Source: Echeneis naucrates (lineage: Eukaryota > Chordata > Actinopteri > Carangiformes > Echeneidae). From it: a DNA stretch of 64,000 nucleotides. Under the pieces are notes generated by a model. The model was not told the origin of the DNA and made no database searches. It saw only the letters and a program-made list of their open reading frames with translations. Position 1 is the stretch's first letter. Each line of letters opens with the position of its first letter. This document shows positions 51,660 to 63,223 of the stretch, piece after piece. The stretch covers positions 7,109,548 through 7,173,547 of the forward strand of contig NC_042518.1 in assembly GCF_900963305.1 (NCBI RefSeq). The letters run 5' to 3'. The translations under genes were made by a program, and so were the position numbers.

Positions 51660-51723
51660 CAGAGAAGGATCCTGTGACAGCCCAGATAAAATGCAGTCTC
51701 TTACATTTCAGAGAGATTTGCTG

Positions 51724-51729
51724 AATAAA
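51724..51729 (+). terminator. Proximal polyadenylation signal of hs3st6
   Basis: AATAAA lies 65 bases after the stop codon. A second one occurs near 52143, so longer 3' UTR forms are possible. Confidence 0.5.
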
Positions 51730-54700
51730 ACTGCACAGGGCTGACATTCTCAGGGATGGGGTAGAGGAATACTAAAGGAGACCTCTTGTGGAGCATTCTG
51801 CCTCAGTGGAATCAACATGACTTGCAGCACATATAGTCACTGTGCTACCAATATGCAAGTTACACGCATAGTTAATGGTTTATCATTAATCCATTTCCTT
51901 GCTTGTAAGTTGATGTCGTATAAAAGCTGGAGACAAACTACGTACCAAAGGGGAAGCATGAACACGCCTTTGAATATCATTTGTGACTTACTTCATGTAT
52001 TGTTTATAAAATAAGCTGATATTTATAGTTTCTGTTGATTTGTTAATTAAAGAAATGTATTTATTACATGATGAGATAAGACGTTAAAACTGGCTATATG
52101 TTAATGGACAAGACATTGGGGGGAAAAAATGTCACAATGCCACAATAAACCACTATCTTTTTCATTCTTAACAGTGTTATTAAAATGAATTCCATTTATA
52201 TTTTTATTATTATTGTCTTTGGAATTATGCATACCTTAGTTTGATGTCACAAGATATTGCTCTGTATATTGCAGTTAATACACCAGTGATACCTCATATG
52301 TAAATAACGGTCAGAGACCAAACATGCACACATTCCCCAGATTTCTTGGACAGCACCCGATGTATCAGCTTCTACCCACTTACAATACATCGCTGTTTGA
52401 CCTGTGACCATTTTGAACCATTTCTAATTCCGTATGTTCAGCTCACAAAGTACAGTGTTGTGTAGGAAAGTCCGTTCTCTGTGTTGTGAAGTAAAGTTTT
52501 GTCATGATGACAGTCACATTTCATCCTTTCTTGTGTTATGCTGTTATTTCGAGATCGTCGGGTCAAGACTGCAGAGAAAGTGAATCATAATGCAACAAAT
52601 GTGATAAACATAGCTGAAACCTTTTTGTATATTCTAATGTTTTTATCGATAGAAAGAGTCATTCACTAAATCATTCTAATGCTTTAGGAGGATTGTCAAG
52701 CTCTGGGTTGGCCAAAATGTTGAAATGGAGCACATGGGGCCATGAGTAACATTTTAGTAACATATTTAGCCACATATAAGGCCAAGTGGGGGATCTTTAA
52801 ATCATTAGATACCAATATCGTAGTCATTAAAAAGCAGTTTTCATCTTCTCTTATATAAACCACCAACCCTGAACTTTTGAAATGCACATAGTGCAGATTT
52901 TGAATAGCAAATGCAAATAAAATGTGATTATGTGAGGAACTTTGAAACATTTTTTACTCGTTTTTAATGTTAATTCCATTACAAGCTTAACTACTGCTCT
53001 CCTGCCAAGATCTCAGTCAGCCTCTTTCCTTCCTCTACTCAGTCTCTCTCACTAATTTTCCCCTTCCACACAGCGTGGCCACATGTACAGTCCATGGCCT
53101 GTGTGTGCTGTGGCCTTTAATTATGAGAGATGTCAGCTCTCCCAGAAAGCCCCCTCCTTCCTTTCTGGGCTTAGAATTAGCAGCAGAGCTCCTCTCTTTC
53201 ATGGTACACTATCCTCTATCAAAGGGAAATGCATCTGCTTTGGTGGAAAAACCAAAAAAAAAAAAAAAAAAAAAGGAACCCTGTTAAGAACTGAAAAATA
53301 CACTGAACTGCAGATGTTCATATAACAATGTGTGGAAATATGCCTGACCAGGGCCGCAACTGATGATCCATCCAAAAATATTCAATAAAAATCAATCAAG
53401 AGAGAGCTTTGTTTGTGGAAATGTCAGTGGCTTGTGAGTGCAAAAATAGCACGCTGCTTGCATGAGTATACTGTCGTCTTTAGTTTTTAGTTTGCATGCA
53501 CACACACCCAGTGCTTCGACTCTCTCCATGCAACTTGCCTTTTGTGGTTTCAGTCAGTATTTCTGTCATATTCCCCCTCTGTTTTATATGTCTGGCATTA
53601 GTTTTTAGTGGGCCTCACTGAAATTTAAACATGCTCGGCTCACTTCATCTGTGCCAGCTTTCATAAAGCTGTATTACCAATCATGCCGATAGCTGCTTCC
53701 TCGCTGTGCCAGCTCAGCAGTGGGCATTACAGATAACTGATTTCCCACACTGCAATCTGGGAAAGATATAAGCATCAGTATTTGTAAGACTAGCCTGGTC
53801 ATTAATTTCCATTAAATCAACAAGATATTTACCAAATCTACAGTTGTCACCAAACACTGGTATGATATAATGATGTGAGAAATTCATCTGAGGTGAATAA
53901 AAGAACAAGCGAGAAAAACAAAATGTCAGAATGATTGATACTATATGCCCCAAAAGTGGGAAGTGAGGACATGTACTAAACTATAACCTCATCCAACTGT
54001 GCGATTTCAGCAAATGGGGTCTGACAAAACTTCCTTGGTCTGCGTTTGCACACATGAGCTCATGAACATGTTGTTAAACTCCTACAATAATTGCAAACTG
54101 CATTGGCTGCCCAGTGTCACATTTAACACATGCTGTTCATAATTCAGAAAGAGATGCTGTTGTACTACTTCATTTTCACATCGCACCAAACCCTGGATGC
54201 AACAGTTTAGACTCAAAAAGAGCTATCAGACTCAATACTCATGCCCAGGCCAGAAGATGGACACTTTTGATTACAACTGTTTAAAACTAAAAGGCAAAGA
54301 CAATAAATAACAGATCCACAAAACTCCAAATCTTCCATTCTCATGGGGACAGTACTTCTGGCTGCCATGAAGCTTTCAAGGACTTCAGCCCACAGTCTAA
54401 TGTATGCCAATAATTCATACCATTGTGAATTTGTTTGCATGAGTGAAAATCACCTAACATGGCCTGGTTCACAGGCCTCTTTGAATATTTAAGATATGGG
54501 CTGATGAGAGATGCATATCATGTGTGGTCATTCTTATTTGGTTAGAATAATGAGCATGACAGACCAGAAGCACTTTGATGTTGTGATGACCCTGACTGTG
54601 AGGGGAGCGTTGAAGGAAAGTGGGCTGATTTCTACAAGGCAGATAAAAAAGGAGGATTAGAAGTATGAAAGTAGTTTCCCCATGAGCAGCCACAAATGAA

Positions 54701-55761
54701 GACAGTTCATACCGAGGACTCCACACATTTTCCACCCATACCACAGTCTCCTTCAGTTCAAGGAAGAAATGCTCGGGGATTTTCTCTCTTCTCTGCGGTT
54801 TAGGCCTCACAGTATCTTGTTAAATTGTGACTTTGGCTTTAATTGATGAGAAAGTGATTTGGGTTTGAGAGATTTTCAAATGGCCAGCGTAGTGCAACGT
54901 AAATTGGGGAACTTTTTAAGGATATGGGATTAAGAACTTTTACAATAAGATTTTATAACATTGTTTTTCTGGACATGTTTCAGCACATACTTAAGTTACC
55001 ATTTCATTCTACCAGCTATAATCTCCTTATTGGGCCTTGATTGGGAAACTTGAACGATTAGAATTTATGGAGAGGCTTACATTTGGTTGATAAAGTACTA
55101 ACTGGGACACTCCTGCCAAACGGATGGAAAACTTTTACACACAACTAATTAAATTACATACTTAAAATATCAAAATACAACTCATCTGGAAACTTGAATC
55201 ACTTTTGTGAGAGCATTTCCTTTTATTTGGCTTAGAGAAATCCAAACACATGTGGAAGAAACCTGGTTAGGGTTAGGGTCAATGCTGTCTTTAGTTTTTA
55301 GGTCTGCATTAGGTTCTGTGATGTTATAGCCACTTTGCTTTTCACTTACATCTTCAAACAAAATGTTAACACACTACATGCAGTCAATCAAAGAGACTCG
55401 CACCTGGTCTTTCTTCTCATTTGCCAAAGAACCTATTTGTTGTTCTACAAAAATGAGTTACAGTCCCAGAGTTTGGTCTGTAAAAAAATATAAACTGGTT
55501 GGCGTATTTGCTGTGTGGCCTTATTAATCCCCAAATATCTACTTATTAATTCGGCAAGAGACTGAATAAATCAGTACACTGGAATTGTTAGCATGTAAGG
55601 AAGCCCTTCAAAACGTCAATGACATGAGACATATCAAAAGAAGACAAGGCATCCTGGGACCAGACAGATGCAGCTGTCCAGCTGCCTCTCCAAAAATGAA
55701 CTGAAATACATTTCCTTGCCACGTGAGTGTGTATCTTATTTAATACAGTGGGGATAAGTTT

Positions 55762-55767
<6 letters not shown>

Positions 55768-55799
<32 letters not shown>
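55768..55799. repeat. (AC)n microsatellite
   Basis: About 32 bases of pure AC. Confidence 0.95.
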
Positions 55800-55801
<2 letters not shown>

Positions 55802-56717
55802 GTATATTATGGGCAAAAACAGACACATTTCTTTATATAAAGATTGCAAAAAAGAAACACCATATAGCTTCCCTTCAGGGTCCATGAATATGAAACATGG
55901 ATACATGTTGAAGCCTGCATTTATGTCTAACTTATTTTCCTTGTGAACTTGAGAGATTTGACCCAATCACCTCCAGCAACATTCATTCCTCTGCGTAAAA
56001 CCTGCTGATGGACTGATGGCTACCAACAGATTTTGTAGCATGTCTGTGGTAAAATTTCACATACGGCTTGTTAAAGTTACAGTAGAAATGCAGGTATAAA
56101 TCAATATATTAGACAAAAATATACATATACATACACGAGATTGAAAGCTAAGGCATTACCAAGGAAACAGTAATTCAGGGGGTCTCAAAAGTCATGTAGG
56201 CCTTTCACCTGGGAACTACAGATTTTGTGCCAGTTCATTCAATAGTTACAAAACCGGTCTTAGATATTCGTAAATGATATTTCCATCTGGACCAAAGTGG
56301 TGATTCAATGTCTGACAGTACAAGATTCCTTGAACCATGTTGCTGGCAAGACTAAAAAAAATGTACATCTCTCTATAGGATGCAGTAGAAAATCTACTTT
56401 GTCAAAGAAAGGATCCTCCCAAGTCTTGACCATTTGGCTCAGTTTCCACCTTTATGTCATGTATGACATCACTGTGAGTCCCTTTTAGATCAGAAGTTGT
56501 CCCTACATAATCCTCTCTGACTTGGACACATTGAATATACTTTCTCAGGCTGAATGCTAAACCAGCACTGAGCTTGAGCTTTGAAGCCATTGTTCAAACT
56601 TCTGAGGGTGTTAATACCTCCAGTCACACAGTGACAATGAAGAGTGATTCATATCTTATTAAAGACAACACCTGTGAGCACACGTTATACCATCCACTGC
56701 TCTAGCCCTGTTCAAAC

Positions 56718-57086
56718 ATGGTGGGGAAAGCAGACCACATCCACATCTCCCAGATCCCAAATCTAATTGAGTCTGTCATAACTGTTCTTATGATGGACAC
56801 ATATAACCAGGAGTCCCCTGAGGGCCGAGGTTTGGGGAGTGTGAGTCTCGGAGATAACGTGCCCTACAGGCGTAGAAAGATGATGAACACAAACTCAAGT
56901 TACAGCAGACTGGCCTGAGACAGGTTGATAGAGGTTCTGATTGATCCTGAAAACAGAGAAGCCTGTGGGAGAATTGTAATTGAACCTGGAACAGGTGTTA
57001 AACAGGCCAGGAAAAATGTGGTCATGGTTAAGGTAGATACTGTCAAAGTTAAAATTACACCGGCTGAACAGAATTATACTAAATGA
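56718..57086 (+). pseudogene. Unrecognised coding-like remnant, interrupted
   Basis: The plus strand keeps protein-like composition across roughly 120 codons in one frame, with an interruption. Recognisable pieces are HIHISQIPNLIESVITVLMM, NQESPEGRGLGSVSLGDNVP and IDPENREACGRIVIEPGTGV. The composition looks like a real protein rather than chance AT-rich sequence, but I cannot place it in a family. It could be a decayed gene exon or a fragment of a mobile element. No flanking repeats or splice structure were seen. Confidence 0.35.
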
Positions 57087-57945
57087 TAATGTCTTTTTTG
57101 ACACATTAATTGTGAAAGATGAATCCGGTAATAGTATACTGAGGATATAACAAGGTTCACTGTGCTCCAGCAGTAAGAATATGGTTTGTAAGGCATTTCC
57201 AGTGTGACCCCATTAAAGTCTCAGCAGCCAAAACATGTCTTCCAAATTTCAGAGAAATCCCAGGTAGTCTCCCTCAACATGACTATTTACTCAACTCAAA
57301 CTTTATTTACTGCTTTTGTTTCTGAAGGATACAGCACATACAATCACTGAGCTGATTCAAGACTGCCTTTTTCCATCTGAAATATAGAAGATGAGACAGA
57401 AAAAAATGCAGTAAGGCAGATGGTGTGATAAGTTCAAAAGCCAAAATCATGTCTTTTTTTTTTTTTAATTATTGTTATATTATCATTTCAGAATAACTTT
57501 TCCTTCCATGATAATCATCACCATCATAATCGTGTTTATACAATAATGTAAAACTGACAGGGGGCATTTTCCAATAATACATCTGACATTTCTGCAGATG
57601 ACAAAGTCATACTTTTCTGTCATTTTTTAACATAGTGCCTTTATAGGTAACAAAGGTTTTCACAACACATTATTGCAAGTTAAAAAAAAAACAAACAAAC
57701 CCATCAGTCTGTGATAAATGACCTTTGTATGACAACAGAAACAAAGGTCATTGTTTAGTAACTGATTTGAGAACTCAAACACTGAGCCAGGCAGCATAAT
57801 CCATCCGGAGTATGGCCTTGATGGCACCACACTGCCATCTGCTGATCCATATCGATATTTAAGGGTTGTTTGTTTGTTTTTTAAAGCGTTAGAGTCACTT
57901 TCCAGTCAAACCATTCAGTTGTCCAGAGTCTGAACGTTTTCCCCA

Positions 57946-58608
57946 CTAATGCTCTTGTCTGTCAACTCTAAAGCTCATGGTCACAACATCCTCGATGCCA
58001 GCCAGCAGCTCGTCGTGTTCCTGCACGGCGGAGACTCCTTTGGGGGTCCCGGTCAGGATGAGGTCCCCCTCCTCCAGGGTGATGAAGTCACTGATGTAGC
58101 TGATGAGATAGGGGATGGAGAAAATCATTTGGGAGGTGCAGCCGCTTTGCCGGAGCTGGTCGTTGACCTTCAGCCACAGCTTGACGTTGCCCGGATCGGG
58201 GATGCGCTCTCTGGGGATGAACTCGCTGACCGGGCAGGAGGTGTTGAAAGCTTTGGCGAGGGTCCAGGGCAGACCTTTGCACTTGCACTCGTCCTGGATG
58301 TCGCGAGCTGTCATGTCCAAACAGAGCGCGTAGCCTGCTACGTGCTCCATGGCGGAGGACTGGGGGATGGCGGTGCCCCCCTTCCCGATCACCACCCCCA
58401 ACTCCACCTCATGGTGCAGGTTGCTTGTGTAGAGGGGGACCAGGATCGGGGAGCCCTCTCTCACATATGCAGAGGGAGGCTTGAGGAAAAGGACGGGCTC
58501 CGTTGGGATCGCGTTTTTGAGCTCTTTGGCGTGATCCGCGTAGTTCCTCCCAACGCAGACGATCTTCCTGCCCCACTCCCAAAACCGAGATATGTTCCGT
58601 GAGGACAT
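57946..58608 (-). CDS. fahd1: Fumarylacetoacetate hydrolase domain-containing protein 1 (acylpyruvase/oxaloacetate decarboxylase)
   Basis: FAHD1 is a mitochondrial Mg2+-dependent acylpyruvate hydrolase and oxaloacetate decarboxylase. A single intronless frame encodes 220 residues from MSSRNISRFWEWG (human 224). FAH-fold landmarks are IVCVGRNYADHAKEL (catalytic His), the metal-binding pair in HHEVELGVVIG, LCLDMTARDIQDECK with its Asp ligand, GLPWTLAKAFNTSCP, and GDLILTGTPKGV. An in-frame ATG at 58668 would add a basic 20-residue extension (MQLNRYRLTKDRLKPSHF and two more) of possible targeting value. I chose the inner start by similarity to mammals. Intronless structure is normal for this gene. 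It is head-to-head with hagh across about 400 bp, as in human. Codon usage is strongly GC-rich at third positions. Confidence 0.95.
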   Translation of the reverse strand: MSSRNISRFWEWGRKIVCVGRNYADHAKELKNAIPTEPVLFLKPPSAYVREGSPILVPLYTSNLHHEVELGVVIGKGGTAIPQSSAMEHVAGYALCLDMTARDIQDECKCKGLPWTLAKAFNTSCPVSEFIPRERIPDPGNVKLWLKVNDQLRQSGCTSQMIFSIPYLISYISDFITLEEGDLILTGTPKGVSAVQEHDELLAGIEDVVTMSFRVDRQEH

Positions 58609-58668
58609 TGTGGAGAAATGCGAAGGTTTCAGCCGGTCTTTAGTCAGTCTGTACCGGTTTAACTGCAC

Positions 58669-59003
58669 TTTGACCGCCAGAGAGAACTCCTAAATGCAAA
58701 TCATTCACCTACGGCAAACCTGAAGGGTCAAAACTCAAAGAATTATTTACGTTCTATTATGTCGGCGTTTTACTTTATTTGCTGAAGAAAGTTAAGTAAA
58801 ACAAACACTCCACACATATGGTACCACACATACGTGGATTCATCACTAAACTGTCAATAACTTTTTTCCCGTACGCGTTTCAGCGATTATTCTTGACCCC
58901 CCCAGACTCGATTGGTGAGGCCTGGGAGGCTGGAGTAAAGGAGGGGGCGGAGGCGGAACTGAGCCAGAACCAAACTTATCTGGTTCATGCTAAAGCGATA
59001 AGG
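58669..59003. promoter_or_regulatory. Shared fahd1-hagh promoter interval
   Basis: This short divergent intergenic region contains a GC-rich patch with GGAGGGGGCGGAGGCGG (about 58939-58955), which is Sp1-like. Its compactness suggests a bidirectional promoter, which is an inference. Confidence 0.45.
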
Positions 59004-59024
59004 ATGGAAACGCTGTTGTTATGA
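59004..59024 (+). CDS. Upstream ORF overlapping the hagh start codon
   Basis: A six-codon frame (METLLL) ends in TGA that overlaps the hagh ATG as ATGA. Another tiny frame, at 58987-59001, precedes it. Both are in the hagh leader only if transcription starts upstream of 58987, which is unproven. Confidence 0.4.
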   Translation: METLLL

Positions 59025-61587
59025 TTTTCAGGACTGTAGCAGGGGGTGCCTGCACTCTGAGAGGAGCTGTCACAGCTTTCAGATTTGGTACGTCCCCCCC
59101 GGAGTTTCTCCTTCACCTCGAAAACACCCGACACATTAGCCTGTGTGCATGATGGAGGCTAACTAACTGCGCGTTGCTAACATGCCTGTGTTTAGTTAGT
59201 GTCGTTGTCACGGCGAGTTGGTCTGTTTAAGGGAACCCAACCCATCCCGCCTGTCACACCAACATCACGCCTCTATTTTCACCTCCAGGCGGTGAACTGA
59301 TAGCGCTGACGCGTTTTTACAGGTATTTCAGCTACTGTTGTTTTATCGGTGGTTTCTCGTGAATGAAATAGTTTGTAAGTTTGAGCGACGATACAAGGGG
59401 TTAAACGAGGACTCATCCAAAGTGTTTTCGTGTCAGCGTGACACCGATGTGTGTGTAACATGTCCGCCGGTGTCTTCTCGTGTAGCCCCCGTGGAAGTCA
59501 AGGCCCGGGCCGCCGCTCTGCTTCACGGCTCCGTCAGGAAGTCCTCTCTGGTGGATCAGGCAAACATGAGGGTCGAACTGATCCCGGCTCTCACTGACAA
59601 CTACATGTACCTGCTGATCGATGTGGACTCCAGAGAAGCTGCTGTCGTTGACCCAGTGGAGCCAATAAAGGTCCGTGCATCTCAAATGAACTCGTGTTGC
59701 AACATGTCAAAGGCAACTATTGTTTATCTTATTGTACTGTATTTATTTGAAGTTTGATACATTTACTTTGATAGATAACGTGATCAACTTATGTGAACTT
59801 CTATGAATTAAGTGTGCAAATTGCTGACGGGTTACATGAAAATTTTTGGAAAATGCAACATTGCCAAAATGAATTTGATGATTTTGAGCAGTTGTTTAAT
59901 TTATTTATTTAGACAGTAAAAAGTCATACTGTAAGGAAATGGTAGTTGGAAGTTATATGAGCACATTGCGTCATCTACAGTCCAAAACAAGAAGTTATTC
60001 AATTTGTGATGATGCAAGTTGTGTTGTTTTTTTTCCTGCCAACAGGTTGTTGAGGCTGTTAGGAAAAATGGAGTAAAGCTCACAACAATTCTGACAACTC
60101 ATCACCACTGGTAGGCTCCATGTTAAGTTATAAATTGGTTTTCCAATACTTACTTGTTACAATCTTCATGAGAACTTTCTCCACTTAACACCTTCTTTCA
60201 AACCAAGAAGTTGTAACAATATACTGATCATTTTTTTCCTCTTAGGGATCATGCTAGTGGAAATGAGAAGATGGTGAAGTTGATGCCAGGGCTAAAGGTC
60301 TATGGGGGAGATGACAGAGTTGATGCTATTACAAAGAAAGTTTCTCATTCCCACAGTTTCAAAGTAAAACCATCAAGTTATCTATTCATTAATTTAAATA
60401 CAAAACCCCAAATAAATGACACTTTACTCATTGTTGCCGTTGCCTTCTAGCTTGGATCACTCAGCATTAAATGCTTGTTTACACCGTGCCACACAACTGG
60501 TCACATCTGTTACTATGTGACAAAAGAAAACAGCAGTGAGCCGCCAGCTGTTTTCACAGGTATGTCTAATAATAATAATAATAATAATAATGACATTAAT
60601 AACCAGTAAGAACTGAATAACCTTTTCAATAAATATAGGCTGATGCTCTAAGAAAGGTTAGTTCATCTGTCAACCTTGACCAGTCAGTATTTATGCAGCC
60701 ACAATAACAAGTCAGCTCAATGTGAAGTGCGACCTGTGCCAATATTGAATTCTTGTATTTTTAATTTAATTTTTAATTATTATTATTTTTTTTTTTTTTT
60801 TCTCTCTCCATGCAGGGGACACACTATTTGTGGCCGGTTGTGGTAAATTTTTTGAGGGTACCGCAGAGCAGATGTATAAAGCCTTGATAGAAATACTTGG
60901 ACGCCTGCCTCCTGAAACAGTATATATATATATTCTCTTTCTCCTCTGTCAATGTAGGCTAAATATAACAATACAGACATTGATATTTATTAAAGGGATT
61001 GATTGAATTGCAGTATGTAGTATGTCTCACAAAAAGAAACACAGGAAGTACTGCCAGCATGACAGAATGACTAACAATGGTGTGTTTTTTTTGGGGGGTT
61101 GTTTAAGCGTGTTTACTGTGGTCATGAGTACACTGTCAGCAATCTGAAGTTTGCACGCCATGTGGAACCAGACAATGAAGTCATTCAGAAGAAGCTAGCA
61201 TGGGCAAAGGTATTTGAAGAATTGTTGCGTCAATTAGAGGATCAGTCACAGAAAATTAAAAACAACTGTGCATGTTTAATTTTTTTTTTCCAGGAGAAAT
61301 GCAGTGATGGAGAAGCTACTATTCCATCAACTCTGGCAGATGAATTCACGTTCAACCCCTTTATGAGGGTTAAGTATGTACAAAATAATTGAATACAGAA
61401 TTATTTTGGAACAACAGGGTTTCTTTGGAACTCATTACACTTTCAAGTAATGTTGGCGTGATTACTGTTTTTTGATGTTCAACATAGAGAGAAGTCCGTC
61501 CAAGATCACGTAGAGCAGAAAGACCCGATTGAAACCATGAGACGTCTCCGGAAAGAAAAAGATGGCTTCCGGGTACCCAAAGAGTGA
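59021..61587 (+). CDS. hagh: Hydroxyacylglutathione hydrolase (glyoxalase II)
   Basis: Glyoxalase II hydrolyses S-lactoylglutathione to lactate and glutathione, completing methylglyoxal detoxification. Exons are 59021-59087, 59486-59670, 60046-60110, 60246-60363, 60451-60559, 60816-60919, 61108-61209, 61294-61373 and 61488-61587. All phases agree, giving 309 residues (human 308). Residues 1-22 ([20 protein letters not shown]) form an Arg-containing, acid-free mitochondrial presequence. An internal Met ([18 protein letters not shown] at 59566) would give the cytosolic form known in mammals. Metallo-beta-lactamase motifs are [39 protein letters not shown] and VYCGHEYT. The substrate-binding tail ends [14 protein letters not shown]. 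Poly(A) signal candidates include 62328. A paralogue, haghl, follows 1.6 kb downstream. Confidence 0.95.
60567..60591. repeat. (AAT)n microsatellite
   Basis: About eight AAT units in hagh intron 5. Confidence 0.9.
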
Positions 61588-63223
61588 TGTGCTCTGTGCT
61601 CAGGTTGATTTTCTGATCAACTGCTGTACACACTACAAGCTCAAAAGTAAATTGTATGCAAAAGAAAATATCTACAACTAATTCTGAAAGCCATTTGAAA
61701 TAGACCTGCTGCATTCATTCTCAAGGTATACTGCTCTTCTCACAATGTTCAAATCTCATGTGACTACAAAGTTACCTGTCGTTGTTTTAATTGTATGTGG
61801 GATGCTTGATTGGTGTCGGAAGGAATATATGGCCATTAATTGAATGTTTTAAATGAGAAATAAGTTTGCTATGGGAAATGGGAGTTTCAGAGTTTATTTA
61901 GTTTTATGATGTGAGGAACAAACTCATCTGTTTCATTTAGTGTTTAAATTTGAAAACATTAACAGAATTAGCAACTTAAGTTACAGATGTTGTAATATGT
62001 GTAAAACCTAATGGAAATTGATGAAGCAATTTCCTTATCTGTGTTAAGTCTCATTAGTTTATTCTGACCTGGAATGTTTCCTCCGGCCATTGTTTTTTCA
62101 TATTTGCTTAAAAAGCAGTTAGTTTGATTGTTAATAATGTATGATTTGGGGAAATTGTGTTTGCTTTCTTTCTTCCTAAAAGATTTCTGTGAGTAATACT
62201 TGCAGGTGTTTTAACATAAGATGTTTAATCCCATTAATGCTGTTTTGCATTTAAAATACAATGTTACAAACAATGTTGCATGATGTTCTTTAGGGAAAAA
62301 GGCAATAACCCATTTAATGTAAATATAAATAAAAACACTTGAGAAGTATGCATTATGTTATGAAATGATCACGTGTAGCTGATGGATAAGGAATTAATTT
62401 AAAGGCCCTGTTTTTACTCATTCAGGCTCATCAGACTCCTGCTGTGTGCTTTTACTTTTACATGAGGTCACCCACCATGAACAGTAATACCTCACTCACC
62501 CACACAGGTTCTGCAGAGCCTATCAGATATATCTGTTATATCTGTATAGATAAATCGATGGATCCTTTATCAATAATTTGCAGGAAATGGCTTGTTGGGG
62601 TACCTTCAGTACAAACCCATGAACCACACACCGTAACCTAACAAACATGCTTGTACTTAAAATGATAGAAAATGTGGCATATGGATTAAGACGGTGAATA
62701 ATAAGAATACAAATTGACGGATAAAGTTATGAAACACATGAATTATTCTCCATGAATGTGCTACATATGTGGATCAATATCTGACTACATTTCTTCAATC
62801 AAACCAAAATCCCACATGGTTGGAGGTTTCTGGATCGATTAAAAGGTCTTGGTTTTTACTTGGCTCGGTGCTGTCGCGATAACTTCCCACTGAGCGCAGA
62901 AATGTAGGATAGTAACTTTCAGAGCACCACAAGCTTAAAGAGAAGAATCGGAGTCTGTCAAACTGAGGTAACGGCGTCTTTCCTTCTCTTGTGTAGATTA
63001 CCGGACCGACATTGTTGTAGTTTCAGTGAACGCCCGGCGCCATGACACAGAGCCGGAGGGAGTTGGATCGCTGCTGCAGCCTGATGGATGACGATCAGCT
63101 GGGCTCAGTCAACAGCTGGTGCAGATGTTCAGGGGACGACAGTCCATTCAGTCAGTGTTAACTCATCAAACCTCCTTTTCGCAGTGTGGCGCGCGTTTGA
63201 TGCGCGTGCACGTGAGGGTCACC
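61588..63223. other. hagh 3' UTR and haghl upstream region
   Basis: The left part is AT-rich 3' UTR, with AATAAA at 62328-62333. The right part (from about 62860) is GC-richer and likely holds the haghl promoter and leader. A donor-like AG|GTAACG at about 62967 suggests an untranslated first exon. The acceptor TTTTCGCAG near 63184 would start the coding exon. Confidence 0.5.
62328..62333 (+). terminator. Candidate distal polyadenylation signal of hagh
   Basis: AATAAA in AT-rich sequence about 740 bases after the hagh stop; nearer non-canonical signals may also be used. Confidence 0.4.

Larger units (their letters stand above)
51730..57945. other. hs3st6-fahd1 intergenic region
   Basis: No gene is supported. 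It includes an AC microsatellite at 55768-55799 and a short unrecognised coding-like remnant at 56718-57086. The right end is likely the fahd1 3' UTR on the minus strand. Confidence 0.5.

Noticed and set aside
54095-54125. CTGCATTGGCTGCC as the end of a LINE reverse transcriptase (LHWLP motif)
   Set aside because: Only one short motif matches; the flanks do not continue the expected protein and no 3' repeat tail is visible.
57949-58602. Long open frame (217 codons) on the plus strand
   Set aside because: It is antisense to fahd1, whose minus-strand product is unmistakable; GC-rich third positions keep the opposite strand open.
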